Below are positions 1 through 9,290 of a stretch of DNA of 45,637 bases, piece after piece. The stretch spans positions 1-45,637 of the forward strand of contig DASVCS010000140.1 in NCBI GenBank assembly GCA_036381495.1, in the 5' to 3' direction. The stretch is from DASVCS01 sp036381495 (GTDB lineage Bacteria; Gemmatimonadota; Gemmatimonadetes; Longimicrobiales; RSA9). The notes beneath the pieces are model-generated. The model saw only the letters and a list, made by a program, of their open reading frames with translations. It was not told where the DNA came from and searched no databases. The translations under genes were made by a program, and so were the position numbers. The stretch's first letter is position 1. Each line of letters opens with the position of its first letter.

Positions 1-2583
1 GGCGGCGCGCAGCGCACCGCAGTAGCCCAGGTCGATCTCACACGAGTAGTACCACGAGCCACGGTGGTGCGGCTGTTCGAGCCATGTCCGGCCGTACGGC
101 GCGGGCTCGAAGCCGCCGCCCGCGCCGCCGTCGTTCTCCGCGCCGGGGTACCAGTAGCCGTAGTTCGACTCCGGCGTGCCCGTGTTCATCAGCGCCCACG
201 CACTGAGATACGACGCGTACCCGAGCCGGAGGTACGGCGCGGCGTCGGCGGCGTAGTGGAGCCCGTAGTCGAGCACCGCCCACCCGCCGAGCTGCGACAT
301 GTACGTGAGCGTGTACCGGTCCCCCGCGCCGCCACGGTAGTCGCTCCCCAGGTAGTAGTACGCCGGCTCGATCGTGCCGCGGCAGAACAGGTTGGCCGCC
401 ATCTGACGCTCCATGAAGCGCCGGGCGTCGTCGACCGGGTCCCGCGGCGGCGCCTCCTCCCGCTCGTCGTCGTCTCTCCGGGTACGCAGACTCTCGGGGT
501 GCGCGAGCGCGTACCGCGCCAGCGCGTGCGTGGACTCGAACCCCGTCGAGTCGAACGCGTACTCCGACCGGAACAGGTCCTGGTCCCCGTTCACGAACGA
601 CCGGACCTTGCGCTCCCAGTGCAGCCGCAGCCGCTGCGCGCGGTCGGGCATCCCGGCCGCATCGAGCGCGTCGATCAGCGCCACGATCACCCGCTCGTTG
701 TACAGCCCGGTCCCGTACGCCGACCACCGCTCGATCTCCCACGGGATCGTGAACAGCGCCAGCGCGGTGCCGTACGCACGCTTCAGGTACTCGACGGCCG
801 GGAGTGCCGTCCGGATCTGCGGGTTCTCCTTCGCCACGCGATACATGCTGAAGTACATCAGCACGATGTGCGGGTAGTCGTAGATCCGCCACAGGTGGAG
901 GCGCCCGTCCCGGCCCGGATCATCGCTCTCCCGGTCCGTCTTCCAGTCCGGGATCCCGTAGATCCCGTACGCGAACGTCTCCTCCGTCGTCCGCTGGAGC
1001 CCGCCCCAGACGAAATGCTCGATGTAGTCGTCCAGCGCGGTGACCTCCGCCTGCACCGGGTACTCCGCGTTCTTCGCCGCGAGGAACGCCGGCTTGCTGA
1101 GCCCCGGGTCGTCGCACGTCACCTCGTAGATGCGCCAGCCCCGGATGCGGTCGTAGTTGTCCGGGCCGAGCATGACGCGCGATTCCATGTTCCATTCCGC
1201 GAGGAGGCCGTAGTACCACTTGCTCGGCTCGCGGTGCTGGTGCGCGGCAATGAACGCCGCGCGCTTGCGGATCAGTGTCTCGAGCGGCTCGGTGCAGAAG
1301 AACTCGAGGAACATCCGGCGGTCCTGGCCGAAGCGGACGGTGAGCAGGTTCTCGCCGAGCCGCGAGAAGCGGACGTCGTAGAAATGCACGTCGCCCTTCG
1401 TGCCGAGCGGCCGGATCTCGGTCGCATCCGGGAACTCGGCCTCGACGGCGGTGATCCGCTCCTTCGTGCGCAGCGCGATGCGGGCGAAGAGGTCGTTCGG
1501 CACGGTCATCCCGGGGACGACGTGGACATCGATCAGCCCTTCGTCGACGAGGACGTCGCGCACGCCGTCGTAGTCGTCGGCCCAGCGGAAGGTGAAGCCG
1601 TAGGTGCGGCTGTGGCCGGGCGTGCCGCCAGGCGACCCGGCGCGCCCCGAGCCCTTCGCGACCACCGTGCCCCGCGCGTCCTTCGGCGCGAGCGTGAGAC
1701 TCGTGTTCGGCTGGCGCCAGTTGCAGCCGCGCTCGCGGGCCTCCGCGCCCGCGACCGCCGAGTGGAGGTAGGCGCGGTACCCGCGCCGCGACTCCCAGTA
1801 CTCGAGGCGCGTGTCCGCGGCGGGCGTCATCGTGAGGTACGGGCCGACGCTGTTCCGGCGCATCCAGTAGAAGAACGAGCCATCGCCGGAGACCAGGCAG
1901 TGCTTGAGCACCGCGGCGGTCGGCGGCTGGTTCCGCCGCCGGAAGTTCGTGTTCATCGGCAGGGGTACGGCCAGGTCGCCGATCTCGAGGGGCGAGTCCG
2001 CGAGGTTCTCGACGGCGAGCGTCCAGCGGACGGCCTCCCGCTCGACGACGAAGCCGACCCGCAGCTCGAAGCCCGGCGACGCGCCGTCGGCCTCGCCGGC
2101 GCGCTCCGCGAGGGCCACGCGGTAGACCGCCTCGTGCGCGGCGCCATCGGCGCTCGATGAGAGCCGGCGCGCACCCTCCGCCTCGGCCGTCTCGAACGTC
2201 CGCCACGCGTCGCCGGGCCGGCGGTAGCGGACGATCACGTCCCCCAGCCGCCCGCCGGGCGCGATGTAGTCCGCGTCGAACGCGTCGTCGACGCGGCGGA
2301 GACTGACGATCGCGCCTTCGTCGAATTGCACCGCGAAGTGCGAATCGCGGGGGCCGGACGCGGACGGCCGCTCGGCTCCTTCGCCGGCGCCGGCGCCCGC
2401 GCGCCCGGGCAGTGCGAAGGCCGGCGCACCCAGCGCCAGGTGCGCGCCTGCCAGCCCGGCGGCCTGGAGGAAGCCGCGGCGGCTGAGCCGCGGCGAGCGG
2501 TCCGGTGCGGGTTCGCGCGCGGTGTCGTCCGGGCGGCGATCGTCGTGCATGTTCGGCTTCGTCGGCTTCGACTGTGATTCCAT
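1..2583 (-). CDS. DUF5695-type secreted protein, TAT-exported, C-terminus off the window
   Basis: An open frame of 861 codons runs from the ATG at 2583 to the left edge with no stop, so the C-terminus is missing, probably by about a hundred residues judging from the 947-residue relative at 25339-28182. A twin-arginine signal (SRRGFLQAAG, residues 34-43) is followed by a hydrophobic stretch, predicting export in folded form. The next part is a beta-rich domain. The second half holds an aromatic-rich helical region with HFVWGGLQ and YDYPH motifs, which recur in the paralogue. I place it in DUF5695 by resemblance; many neighbours of that family are glycoside hydrolases, but no enzymatic activity can be assigned. 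The ATG lies 33 nt after the Asp-box gene stop with GAGGACGAG upstream, so the two are probably cotranscribed. A second in-frame ATG at codon 12 is possible. Confidence 0.8.
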   Translation of the reverse strand, partial: MESQSKPTKPNMHDDRRPDDTAREPAPDRSPRLSRRGFLQAAGLAGAHLALGAPAFALPGRAGAGAGEGAERPSASGPRDSHFAVQFDEGAIVSLRRVDDAFDADYIAPGGRLGDVIVRYRRPGDAWRTFETAEAEGARRLSSSADGAAHEAVYRVALAERAGEADGASPGFELRVGFVVEREAVRWTLAVENLADSPLEIGDLAVPLPMNTNFRRRNQPPTAAVLKHCLVSGDGSFFYWMRRNSVGPYLTMTPAADTRLEYWESRRGYRAYLHSAVAGAEARERGCNWRQPNTSLTLAPKDARGTVVAKGSGRAGSPGGTPGHSRTYGFTFRWADDYDGVRDVLVDEGLIDVHVVPGMTVPNDLFARIALRTKERITAVEAEFPDATEIRPLGTKGDVHFYDVRFSRLGENLLTVRFGQDRRMFLEFFCTEPLETLIRKRAAFIAAHQHREPSKWYYGLLAEWNMESRVMLGPDNYDRIRGWRIYEVTCDDPGLSKPAFLAAKNAEYPVQAEVTALDDYIEHFVWGGLQRTTEETFAYGIYGIPDWKTDRESDDPGRDGRLHLWRIYDYPHIVLMYFSMYRVAKENPQIRTALPAVEYLKRAYGTALALFTIPWEIERWSAYGTGLYNERVIVALIDALDAAGMPDRAQRLRLHWERKVRSFVNGDQDLFRSEYAFDSTGFESTHALARYALAHPESLRTRRDDDEREEAPPRDPVDDARRFMERQMAANLFCRGTIEPAYYYLGSDYRGGAGDRYTLTYMSQLGGWAVLDYGLHYAADAAPYLRLGYASYLSAWALMNTGTPESNYGYWYPGAENDGGAGGGFEPAPYGRTWLEQPHHRGSWYYSCEIDLGYCGALRAA

Positions 2584-2616
2584 GAAACGCTCGTCCTCGG
2601 TCGGGATGGCCGGCCA

Positions 2617-5600
2617 TCACGGCGCGTCCGCGGCGATCGCGGGCCGTCCCGCCGCGCGCAGCTTCTCGTTCAGCGCCGCCAGGCGCCCGTCCACGACGGC
2701 CGCGAGCTGCGCCACGTAGCGCTCGGTCTGCTCGCCGAACTTGCGGATCCACTCGATCTGCGCGGCCGTCGGCCGGCCGGTGTAGTTGCCCACCTGGATC
2801 GGCAGCCAGTTCACCCGGCCCGCCAGGTTGACGTACCCGGGATCGTTCGGGTCCCCGCCGATCAGGCCGAGCCGGATCGGCCGCAGCGCGGCGCGCACGG
2901 CCGCCACGTCGGCGCGGAAGTCGGCGGCCGTCGGATCGCGCTCGAGAGCGGACAGCCCACGCTCCAGCGCACGCAGCCGGTCGGCCGCGCGGTCGATGGT
3001 ACACTCCATCCGCTCGATCCTGTGCGCCTCACGATACCAGACCGCAAGGTCCTCGTCGGTCGCGTGTACGCGCGGATCGAGCCGGACCCGAGCCGTCTGC
3101 TCGACCGTCCGGCCGAACGCGGTCAGGCGCACCGTGTACTCGCCCGGCAGGGCGCGCAGCCAGGTGCCGCGCCGGGCATTCCCCTCGGCCAGCGCGCACG
3201 AGGAGGCCTCGCCCAGGTCCCACACCACCCGGTTGATCCCCGCCCGCTTCGTGCCCTCGAGCGTCCGCAGCGTCCGGCCGGCCGAATCCAGGATGTCGAT
3301 CCGGACATCGTCGTCCGGCCCGCCGGCCGCCGCGAGATAATACGACAGGATCACGCCGTACGGCTGGTTGCGCGCGCGCCAGGTGTCATCGCTGAGCTGG
3401 CTGACATCGCTCGCGGGCGTGTACCGCACGGCCGGCATCGGCTCGAAGAGCGTGACGGGCCCGAGCGCGCCAAGGTCGGACCCGCTTGCCTTGCTGGCGC
3501 CGGAATCCGCATCCGCGGCTTCACCGGGAGGCGCGCTCGGCGGATCATCGCCGCCGCTGCCGACGGACCGCCCGCCAGGCGCCACACCGGAGCCCCCGCC
3601 CCGCACGACGGCGAAACTCGCGTCCCACACACCGCCCGAGCTCGCGCCCGCAGCATTGTCCCCCGGCGCCGCGGCCGACGCCAGCCGCACCGCCCGCGCC
3701 AACCCTTGCAGCGGCGTCACGTCATCCAGGATGTAGAAACCGCGTGCGTGCGTCGCGATCACCAGGTCGTTGTCCCGCGGGTGCACCGTCATGTCCCGGA
3801 CGGCCAGCGGCGGCAGGCCGAGCCGGAAGTCGGTCCAGCTCGCGCCGCGATCGAACGAGACGAAGATCCCAAGCTCCGTGCCCGCGTAGAGCAGGTTCGG
3901 CTCGCGGGGATCCTCCATCACGATGTGGACGTAGCCGCGGAGCCCGTCGGAGATGCGGCGCCAGGTGCGGCCGTAGTCCGTCGTCATGAAGGCGTAGGGC
4001 GTGAAGTCGTCCATGCGGTGCTGGTCGATCGCGACGTACGCCGTGCCGGCATCCGCGTGGGAGGCCCGGATCGCGGCCACCCACGAGAAGGCCGGCGCGC
4101 CCTCGATGTTCGGCGCCACGTTCGTCCAGTGCTTCCCGCCGTCCCTCGTGAGCTGCACGTTGCCGTCGTCCGTGCCGACCCAGATCACCTCCGGATCGCG
4201 CGGACTCTCGGCAATGGCGAGGATCGTGGAGTGGAACTCGGCGCGCGTGTTGTCGGGCGTGATCGGCCCGCCGCTCGGCTGTTGCTTCGCCGGATCGTCC
4301 GTGGTGAGGTCGGGGCTGATGACCGTCCACGTCGAGCCGCCGTCCGTCGTCTTGAACAGCACGTTGCCGCCGTAGTAGATCACGTCCGGATCGTTGGGCG
4401 ACATGTGGATGGGCGAGTTCCAGTTGAAACGGTACTGCTCGAGGTTCGCGCCGCCGCCGGCGGGCCCGGGCGGGTACGGCTGGATGTAGCGTTCCTCGGC
4501 GTTGCGCATGTCGATGCGCGTGATGTCGCCGAAGTGGCCGTTGTAATAGATGATGTTCGGGTCGCGCGGGTCCGGCAGCGCATACATGCCGTCGGCCATG
4601 TAGCGCAGGCGGACCCAGTGCCCGCCCCGCACGCCCGTGCGGTTCCACTTCTCGTTCGGACCCCGCCAGATCTCGTGGTCCTGGAAGCCGCCGGCGACGT
4701 TGTACGGCTCGGCCATGTCCACGCCCACGTGGTACGCCTGGGCCAGCGGGATGTTGTTCAGGAAGTCCCAGTGGCGGCCGTAGTCGTTCGAGACGAAGAA
4801 GCCGCCGTCGGTCCCGCAGAGCAGCCGCGAAGGATCGAGCGGGTCGATCCAGAGCGCGTGGTGGTCGCCGAACATGCGGCCGCCGCTCGGACCGAAGGTG
4901 CGGCCGCCGTCCGTCGAGACGTTGAAGCGGCCGGCCAGCGTGTAGACGCGGTCCGGGTCCACGGGGTCCGCGCGCACCTGCGTGTAGTAGAACGGCCGGT
5001 TGTTGAGGCGCCGGTCGTCGTTGACCATCCGCCACGTGATGCCGCGGTCATCGGACCGCCACAGCACGCCCTCCGTCGACTCGATCAGCGCGTACACCAC
5101 GTTCGGATCGGCGCGGTGGATGCTGATGCCGATCCGCCCCAGGACCCCGCCCGGGAGGCCGTTGTCGAGCGCCGGATCGGTCAGCTTCGTCCACGTGTCG
5201 CCGCCGTCCGTCGAACGATACAGACCGCTCCCCGGGCCGCCGCTGCGGAAGTGCCACGGCCTGCGCCGATAATCGTACATCCCGGCGTAGACGATGTCCG
5301 GGTCCTCCGGGTCGATGGCGACGTCACTCGCGCCCGTCGTCTCGTCGACGTAGAGCACGCGCTGCCATGTCACGCCCCCATCCGTCGAGCGATACACGCC
5401 CCGCTCCTCGTTCGGCCCGAACGCGTGCCCCATCGCCGCCGCGAACACGATCCGCGGATCCGTCGGATGGATCACGATCCGCGAGAAACGCTCCGTGTCG
5501 TCGAGCCCGAGGTGCACCCACGTCTTCCCGCCATCCGTCGTCTTGTAGATCCCGTCGCCGTACGAGATGCTGTTGCGAACCGCGCCTTCGCCCGTGCCGA

Positions 5601-5931
5601 CGTACACCACGTCCGGATCGTCCGGCTGCACCGCGATCGCGCCGATCGACAACGTGTTCCCCGAGTCGAAGACCGACTCGAACGTGATGCCCCCGTTCGT
5701 CGACTTGAACAGCCCGGAAGAAGCAGCGCCGACGTAGAGGATGTCCGGGTCGCCGGGCACCCCCGCCACGTCCGCGACCCGGCCTCCGAACATCGCCGGT
5801 CCGATCGAACGCCACGAGAGGCCGCCCAGGAGCGCCGCGTCCACCCGTGGCTCGGCCTCCTGGGCCGCCGCTGCGGCGACCGACAGAAAAACGGTGAAGA
5901 GCGTCGCGAGAGCAGTCTTCAGGATACGCAT
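2617..5931 (-). CDS. Secreted Asp-box (BNR/VPS10-like) beta-propeller protein 1
   Basis: This 1,104-residue protein starts with a clear signal peptide (residues 1-23, ending AAAAAQ). About ten Asp-box motifs follow (KTTDGGKTW, RSTDGGVTW, RSTDGGDTW, KTTDGGSTW, TTDYGRTW and others), the signature of tandem beta-propellers as in sortilin/VPS10 or GH74-like folds. A C-terminal section with GINRVVWDLG looks like an FlgD/Ig-like strand domain, followed by a helical tail. The frame remains open to a TTG at 6066, but the ATG at 5931 has an AAGGAGG ribosome-binding site 9 nt upstream and begins the signal peptide, so I chose it. The DUF5695 gene follows after 33 nt. An operator palindrome lies about 120 bp upstream. 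Catalytic activity is not evident; glycan binding or hydrolysis is only an inference from the fold and the neighbours. Confidence 0.9.
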   Translation of the reverse strand: MRILKTALATLFTVFLSVAAAAAQEAEPRVDAALLGGLSWRSIGPAMFGGRVADVAGVPGDPDILYVGAASSGLFKSTNGGITFESVFDSGNTLSIGAIAVQPDDPDVVYVGTGEGAVRNSISYGDGIYKTTDGGKTWVHLGLDDTERFSRIVIHPTDPRIVFAAAMGHAFGPNEERGVYRSTDGGVTWQRVLYVDETTGASDVAIDPEDPDIVYAGMYDYRRRPWHFRSGGPGSGLYRSTDGGDTWTKLTDPALDNGLPGGVLGRIGISIHRADPNVVYALIESTEGVLWRSDDRGITWRMVNDDRRLNNRPFYYTQVRADPVDPDRVYTLAGRFNVSTDGGRTFGPSGGRMFGDHHALWIDPLDPSRLLCGTDGGFFVSNDYGRHWDFLNNIPLAQAYHVGVDMAEPYNVAGGFQDHEIWRGPNEKWNRTGVRGGHWVRLRYMADGMYALPDPRDPNIIYYNGHFGDITRIDMRNAEERYIQPYPPGPAGGGANLEQYRFNWNSPIHMSPNDPDVIYYGGNVLFKTTDGGSTWTVISPDLTTDDPAKQQPSGGPITPDNTRAEFHSTILAIAESPRDPEVIWVGTDDGNVQLTRDGGKHWTNVAPNIEGAPAFSWVAAIRASHADAGTAYVAIDQHRMDDFTPYAFMTTDYGRTWRRISDGLRGYVHIVMEDPREPNLLYAGTELGIFVSFDRGASWTDFRLGLPPLAVRDMTVHPRDNDLVIATHARGFYILDDVTPLQGLARAVRLASAAAPGDNAAGASSGGVWDASFAVVRGGGSGVAPGGRSVGSGGDDPPSAPPGEAADADSGASKASGSDLGALGPVTLFEPMPAVRYTPASDVSQLSDDTWRARNQPYGVILSYYLAAAGGPDDDVRIDILDSAGRTLRTLEGTKRAGINRVVWDLGEASSCALAEGNARRGTWLRALPGEYTVRLTAFGRTVEQTARVRLDPRVHATDEDLAVWYREAHRIERMECTIDRAADRLRALERGLSALERDPTAADFRADVAAVRAALRPIRLGLIGGDPNDPGYVNLAGRVNWLPIQVGNYTGRPTAAQIEWIRKFGEQTERYVAQLAAVVDGRLAALNEKLRAAGRPAIAADAP

Positions 5932-6051
5932 GCGCCAACGCCTCCTTCCGAAGGGGACGGCACGGGCCGGTCGGGCCGGCGGATGCGCCGCGGCCGCGGT
6001 CTTCGGCCGCGGGCCCGGTGCGGGGGGGGCCGGCCGGCGCGGCTCCGATCC

Positions 6052-6067
6052 GGATATTGTATCCAAT
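6052..6067 (-). promoter_or_regulatory. Operator palindrome GGATAnnnTATCC, upstream of the Asp-box/DUF5695 operon
   Basis: GGATATTGTATCC at 6052-6064 is a perfect 5+3+5 palindrome, extended on one side to AAT. In gene direction it reads ATTGGATACAATATCC and contains TACAAT, a plausible -10 box, although the -35 region is poor. It lies about 120 bp before the ATG at 5931. The same motif occurs at five other places in the window, always upstream of a minus-strand unit. The shape resembles GntR-family sites, but the regulator is not in the window. Confidence 0.65.
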
Positions 6068-6431
6068 CTATCGGGCCGCCGCGACGACCGCTACCGCGTA
6101 CCGCACCAGACTCGCCACGCCGTTGCTGTCGTATTCGGCCACCCGGATGCGGGCGCTGTCCGCGGCAAGGATCGTGGCGCCGCGCGGCCACGCGGACCTC
6201 CGGCGGCGTATCGCGGGCCCAGGCGGGGGGAGGAGCAGACCAACCGCGAGCCGAGTGGGAAGCGTCCTCGAGATTCTCCGATCCGGGGCGTTCAGGGGCG
6301 GGAACTGCCGGGAACGGCCCGGCCACTCCCCAGCCCGAGAACGCTTCGTCCGCCGGTTCGGGGCCGCACGGCCACCCGCGCGCTCGCGACACGCACGTGC
6401 GGCTCCGGACCGACGCGACGACCGCCCCGGT

Positions 6432-6461
6432 CCCAGCCCTAGCCCCAGCCCCAGCCCTAGC
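6432..6461. repeat. Five tandem CCYWGC hexamers, G-quadruplex-like on the minus strand
   Basis: Five uninterrupted 6-bp units (CCCAGC or CCTAGC) lie 33 bp past the stop of the clan GH-D gene. On the transcribed strand they give at least five runs of three or four G separated by CT or CTA, which satisfies the usual G-quadruplex pattern. They would be in the 3' untranslated RNA of that gene. Confidence 0.6.
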
Positions 6462-6463
6462 CC

Positions 6464-6493
6464 GGGCGCCCGGAGGGCGCCCCCAGGGCGCCC
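6464..6493. repeat. Three copies of the palindrome GGGCGCCC
   Basis: GGGCGCCC occurs at 6464-6471, 6475-6482 and 6486-6493, exactly 11 bp apart, directly after the stop codon of the clan GH-D gene. Any two copies can pair with each other, so the transcript end could fold into alternative hairpins. This may act as a terminator or RNA 3' end protector; there is no T-tract. Confidence 0.5.
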
Positions 6494-9109
6494 CTACTCC
6501 GCCGCGCCTCCCGCCGTCAGCCGCGCCTCGAGCCAGTCCACGCGATACGCGTCGTCCCGGTCGGTCCCCGGCGGCGCGGCGGGGATCACGCGCAGCGTCA
6601 GCTCCCGCACGCCGCTCACGTCGATGTCGACGGGGACGGGTCCGTCGCCGGTGGACACCGTGTCGCTGCGCCAGAGCAGCCGGCCATCGCCGTGGACCTC
6701 GAAGACGGCGCCCGCCGGCGCGCGGCGCCGCTGGTCGTCGTCGAAGCCGACGCGTGCCGTGAAGCGGCTGAAGATGCCGAAGAGGCGGTAGCGTAGCTCC
6801 GAGTCCGAGAGCGTGCCGATGCCCTTCTCGTAGACCGTGCCGGCCACGGTGAGCGGGCCGCCGGTGACGGTGCGGTCCCGGCCGAGGCGCTCCCAATCCT
6901 GGCGCACGCTCAGCGGCTCGAGGTCGGAGAGGGAGACGCTCTCCGGGACCGGCGGTGTGTACTCCAGCTCCGCGGCGTTGTCCGCGGCCGAGCCGTCGAG
7001 CCATAGCGAGCGGACCGTGATCCGGTGCGCGCGGCCCGGCTCGAGCCCGTCCAGCGGGATGTTCGGCTCGAACGCCACGCCGAGCGCGCGGCCATCCACC
7101 TCGATGCGGTACGCAGCCCGCGGGTAGTACTCGACCTGCCAGCCGAGCGTGGCGCTGGCGAGCCCGGTCGGCGTGGCGCGCAGCCGCTGGGGCGAGGTGA
7201 CCGGGTAGACGTACGGCTCGGCCGGCTCGAAGTCGAGCTCCCACGCCACGACCTGCGTCGAGTCGGTCTCGAGCGTGACCGTGGCGTACCCCTGATGACG
7301 GGTCCACGACACCTCGACCGGCGCGCCGTCCTCGCCGTTCGCGCGTGCGCCCGCCAGGCGGAACGTCGGCGCGCTCCGCGGCAGCCCGACCGTGAGCGTG
7401 TACGGATCGCCGCCGATGATGCGGCTCCGCCCCGAGAGCGTCGGGCGCGTGCGCGTGCCGCCCTCCTCCAGGGCGAGCAGGTCGACCCACCCCTGGGTGA
7501 TGTGGCGGCTCGTCGAGACGAGCACCGGCCGGTCCGTCGCGCGGACGAGCGTGATGACGCGCACGTCGGCCGCCGGCACGTCGATGTAGACGCCGTTCTG
7601 CCACGCGCCGTAGTAGACTCCGTTCCAGAAGTCGTAGACGTGGTACGTCGCCGTCGAATCCAGCCCGAGCGCGCCCCACGAGAGCAGCCGGGTCGCGGGG
7701 TGCTCCGCGTCGTAGTTGAAGACGCCGACCACGTCGTACTCCCGCCCCAGGTGGTTCACCTTCAGGTCGATGAGCGGCTTGCGCGTGTTCTCGGGGCGAA
7801 ACAGGTCGAGCGGCCGGATGTCGACGGCCGGATAGACGCGCCGCAGCAGCTCGACCCTCGATTCCGGCAGGTCGGTCAGCCGGTCGCTCGCCATGAGCGA
7901 CTGCCCGGTCAGCCCGAGCGCCGTCGCCCACGAGCGCGCCGTGCCCTCGGTCATCGGCTGGCGCACGAGCAGCACGTCCGGATCCGAGTACCAGGCGACG
8001 TTGTGCAGGAAGTTCCAGCGCTGGACCGCGCTCATCGCGCCGAGGAAGCCGGCCCACCCCTGCACCACGTCGCCGCCCGTGCGCGAGCCGTTGTAGAGGC
8101 CCATCCCGGCGAGCGGCGTGCCCCACGAAGCGAGGAGGTAGGACTCGGGCCCGATCGCGTCGCGGATCGCGCGCAGTGTGCCGCGGTACAGCTCCGCGGC
8201 CACGCGCTCGGGATCGCCATCCGGGATGGCGCCCTTCATGAACTCCGTCTTCTGCTCGTACTCGCGCACCACGACGGTCTGCCCGTCGATCTTGAAGTAC
8301 GTGTACCCCCACGAGCGCAGGCGCTCGAAGAGGTCTTTGAGGTAGTCCTCCGCGGCCGGCACGGTCGGGTCCACCAGGTAGCCGCCTTCCCACGTCTCGG
8401 AGGCCGTCGTGCCGTCTTCCTTGAGCAGGAACGCGCCCGAGCGCTCGACCACGCCCGCGTCGCTCTGTCCGTGCGGCGCGATCCAGATCCCGGGCTCGAG
8501 GCCGAGCGCGCGGATCGAGTCCGCGAGCGCCTTCATCCCCGGCTGCTGGAAGCTGACATCGAGCGTGGTCCAGTCCCGCTTCCGGCCCGTACCCGTGCCG
8601 CTCCCCTGCCAGCCGTCATCGAGCTGCACGTACTGCGCGCCGAACGGCTTGAGGTTCTCCGCGATCCAGCGCGCATTGTCCAGGAACTCCGCCGGCGTGA
8701 TCTCCGAGTAGTAGTAGTACCACGTACACCAGCCGGAGGGCGGCAGCGGGAAGACCGACTTGTCGACCGGCTCGTAGAACGGGATCTCGAGGTGGTCGCG
8801 GTAGTAGTGCTCGATCACGCGCCCGTCGAACGTGGTCACCCGGTCCGCGACGGGATCGAACACGCCATCGGCGAGCGGCGTCTCGACCACGCCGAGCGTG
8901 TTCACCAGGACGTCGTCCCGGCCGTCCGGCTCGAGCCGGACCGGGATCGGGCGCGGCCACGGCGTCACCGGACCGGCGCCGGGCACCCTCGAGACCGTGG
9001 GCGAGCGCTGCGCCCGCGCGGCGGCGGGCGCACAGAGCGCCATCGCGGTGCCGAGCGCGGTCGCGATCACGGCGCGCCGGAGGGAGAACGGGGTCGGACG
9101 GATCACCAT
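6494..9109 (-). CDS. Secreted clan GH-D glycosidase (alpha-galactosidase / arabinopyranosidase-like) with NPCBM domain
   Basis: The 871-residue product has an N-terminal signal (residues 1-34, LRRAVIATALG...AARAQ). A TIM-barrel of the GH27/GH36/raffinose-synthase clan follows: GWCTWYYYY near 127, QLDDGWQ near 162-168, and YFKID at 271-275, where Asp275 fits the nucleophile. SRTGGD at 342-347 gives Asp347 as a candidate acid/base. An intermediate beta region follows, and from about residue 730 an NPCBM/NEW2-type galactose-binding-like domain runs to the end. The family hydrolyses alpha-galactosides, and some members hydrolyse beta-L-arabinopyranosides; with arabinosidases next door either is possible. 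I chose the ATG at 9109 because AAGGAGG lies 10 nt upstream, although the frame is open further. A 181-nt gap with a stem-loop separates it from the GH51 gene. Confidence 0.88.
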   Translation of the reverse strand: MVIRPTPFSLRRAVIATALGTAMALCAPAAARAQRSPTVSRVPGAGPVTPWPRPIPVRLEPDGRDDVLVNTLGVVETPLADGVFDPVADRVTTFDGRVIEHYYRDHLEIPFYEPVDKSVFPLPPSGWCTWYYYYSEITPAEFLDNARWIAENLKPFGAQYVQLDDGWQGSGTGTGRKRDWTTLDVSFQQPGMKALADSIRALGLEPGIWIAPHGQSDAGVVERSGAFLLKEDGTTASETWEGGYLVDPTVPAAEDYLKDLFERLRSWGYTYFKIDGQTVVVREYEQKTEFMKGAIPDGDPERVAAELYRGTLRAIRDAIGPESYLLASWGTPLAGMGLYNGSRTGGDVVQGWAGFLGAMSAVQRWNFLHNVAWYSDPDVLLVRQPMTEGTARSWATALGLTGQSLMASDRLTDLPESRVELLRRVYPAVDIRPLDLFRPENTRKPLIDLKVNHLGREYDVVGVFNYDAEHPATRLLSWGALGLDSTATYHVYDFWNGVYYGAWQNGVYIDVPAADVRVITLVRATDRPVLVSTSRHITQGWVDLLALEEGGTRTRPTLSGRSRIIGGDPYTLTVGLPRSAPTFRLAGARANGEDGAPVEVSWTRHQGYATVTLETDSTQVVAWELDFEPAEPYVYPVTSPQRLRATPTGLASATLGWQVEYYPRAAYRIEVDGRALGVAFEPNIPLDGLEPGRAHRITVRSLWLDGSAADNAAELEYTPPVPESVSLSDLEPLSVRQDWERLGRDRTVTGGPLTVAGTVYEKGIGTLSDSELRYRLFGIFSRFTARVGFDDDQRRRAPAGAVFEVHGDGRLLWRSDTVSTGDGPVPVDIDVSGVRELTLRVIPAAPPGTDRDDAYRVDWLEARLTAGGAAE

Positions 9110-9221
9110 GATGCTGCGGCCTCCTTCGGGTATGCGTCTCATCCGGTTGCCCGGATCCGGTGTCGTACGCGTGCGGGTACGCGTTCTCGTGCGCATCGCC
9201 GGCCACTCCGCCGCGCTCGAG

Positions 9222-9252
9222 CCGGCCCCGAAACGGCAGGGCGCGGGGCCGG
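9222..9252 (-). terminator. Stem-loop downstream of the GH51 gene
   Basis: CCGGCCCCG at 9222-9230 pairs perfectly over 9 bp with CGGGGCCGG at 9244-9252, leaving a 13-nt loop. It lies 39-69 nt past the GH51 stop. No T-run follows, so it may slow or partly terminate transcription before the clan GH-D gene. Confidence 0.4.
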
Positions 9253-9290
9253 GCCGGGTCGCAGAGGCGAACGGCTCGGGCGATTCTGGA

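Larger units (their letters stand above)
5932..6493. other. Non-coding stretch between the Asp-box gene and the clan GH-D gene
   Basis: The 562 bases hold the promoter region of the Asp-box/DUF5695 operon (operator at 6052-6067) and, next to the stop codon of the clan GH-D gene, a tandem hexamer tract and three copies of GGGCGCCC. I see no convincing gene: frames through it lack a ribosome-binding site and are compositional. Confidence 0.6.

Noticed and set aside
64..2160. Long open frame on the plus strand
   Set aside because: It is Arg/Val/Pro-rich, lacks a ribosome-binding site and any domain, and lies antisense to the DUF5695 gene, which has a TAT signal and coherent family motifs. GC-rich codon bias produces such antisense frames.
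5932..6066. N-terminal extension of Asp-box protein 1 to a TTG at 6066
   Set aside because: It would place the start inside the operator and put 45 disordered residues before the signal peptide; the ATG at 5931 has an excellent ribosome-binding site.
3022..6762. Very long plus-strand frame of more than 1,200 codons
   Set aside because: Antisense to the Asp-box gene; the translation is low-complexity Arg/Val/His-rich with no motif. The minus-strand protein has regular Asp-boxes.
9160..9200. Alternating TACGCG/GTGCGG-like words upstream of the clan GH-D gene
   Set aside because: Irregular and short; it does not match either window-wide operator.
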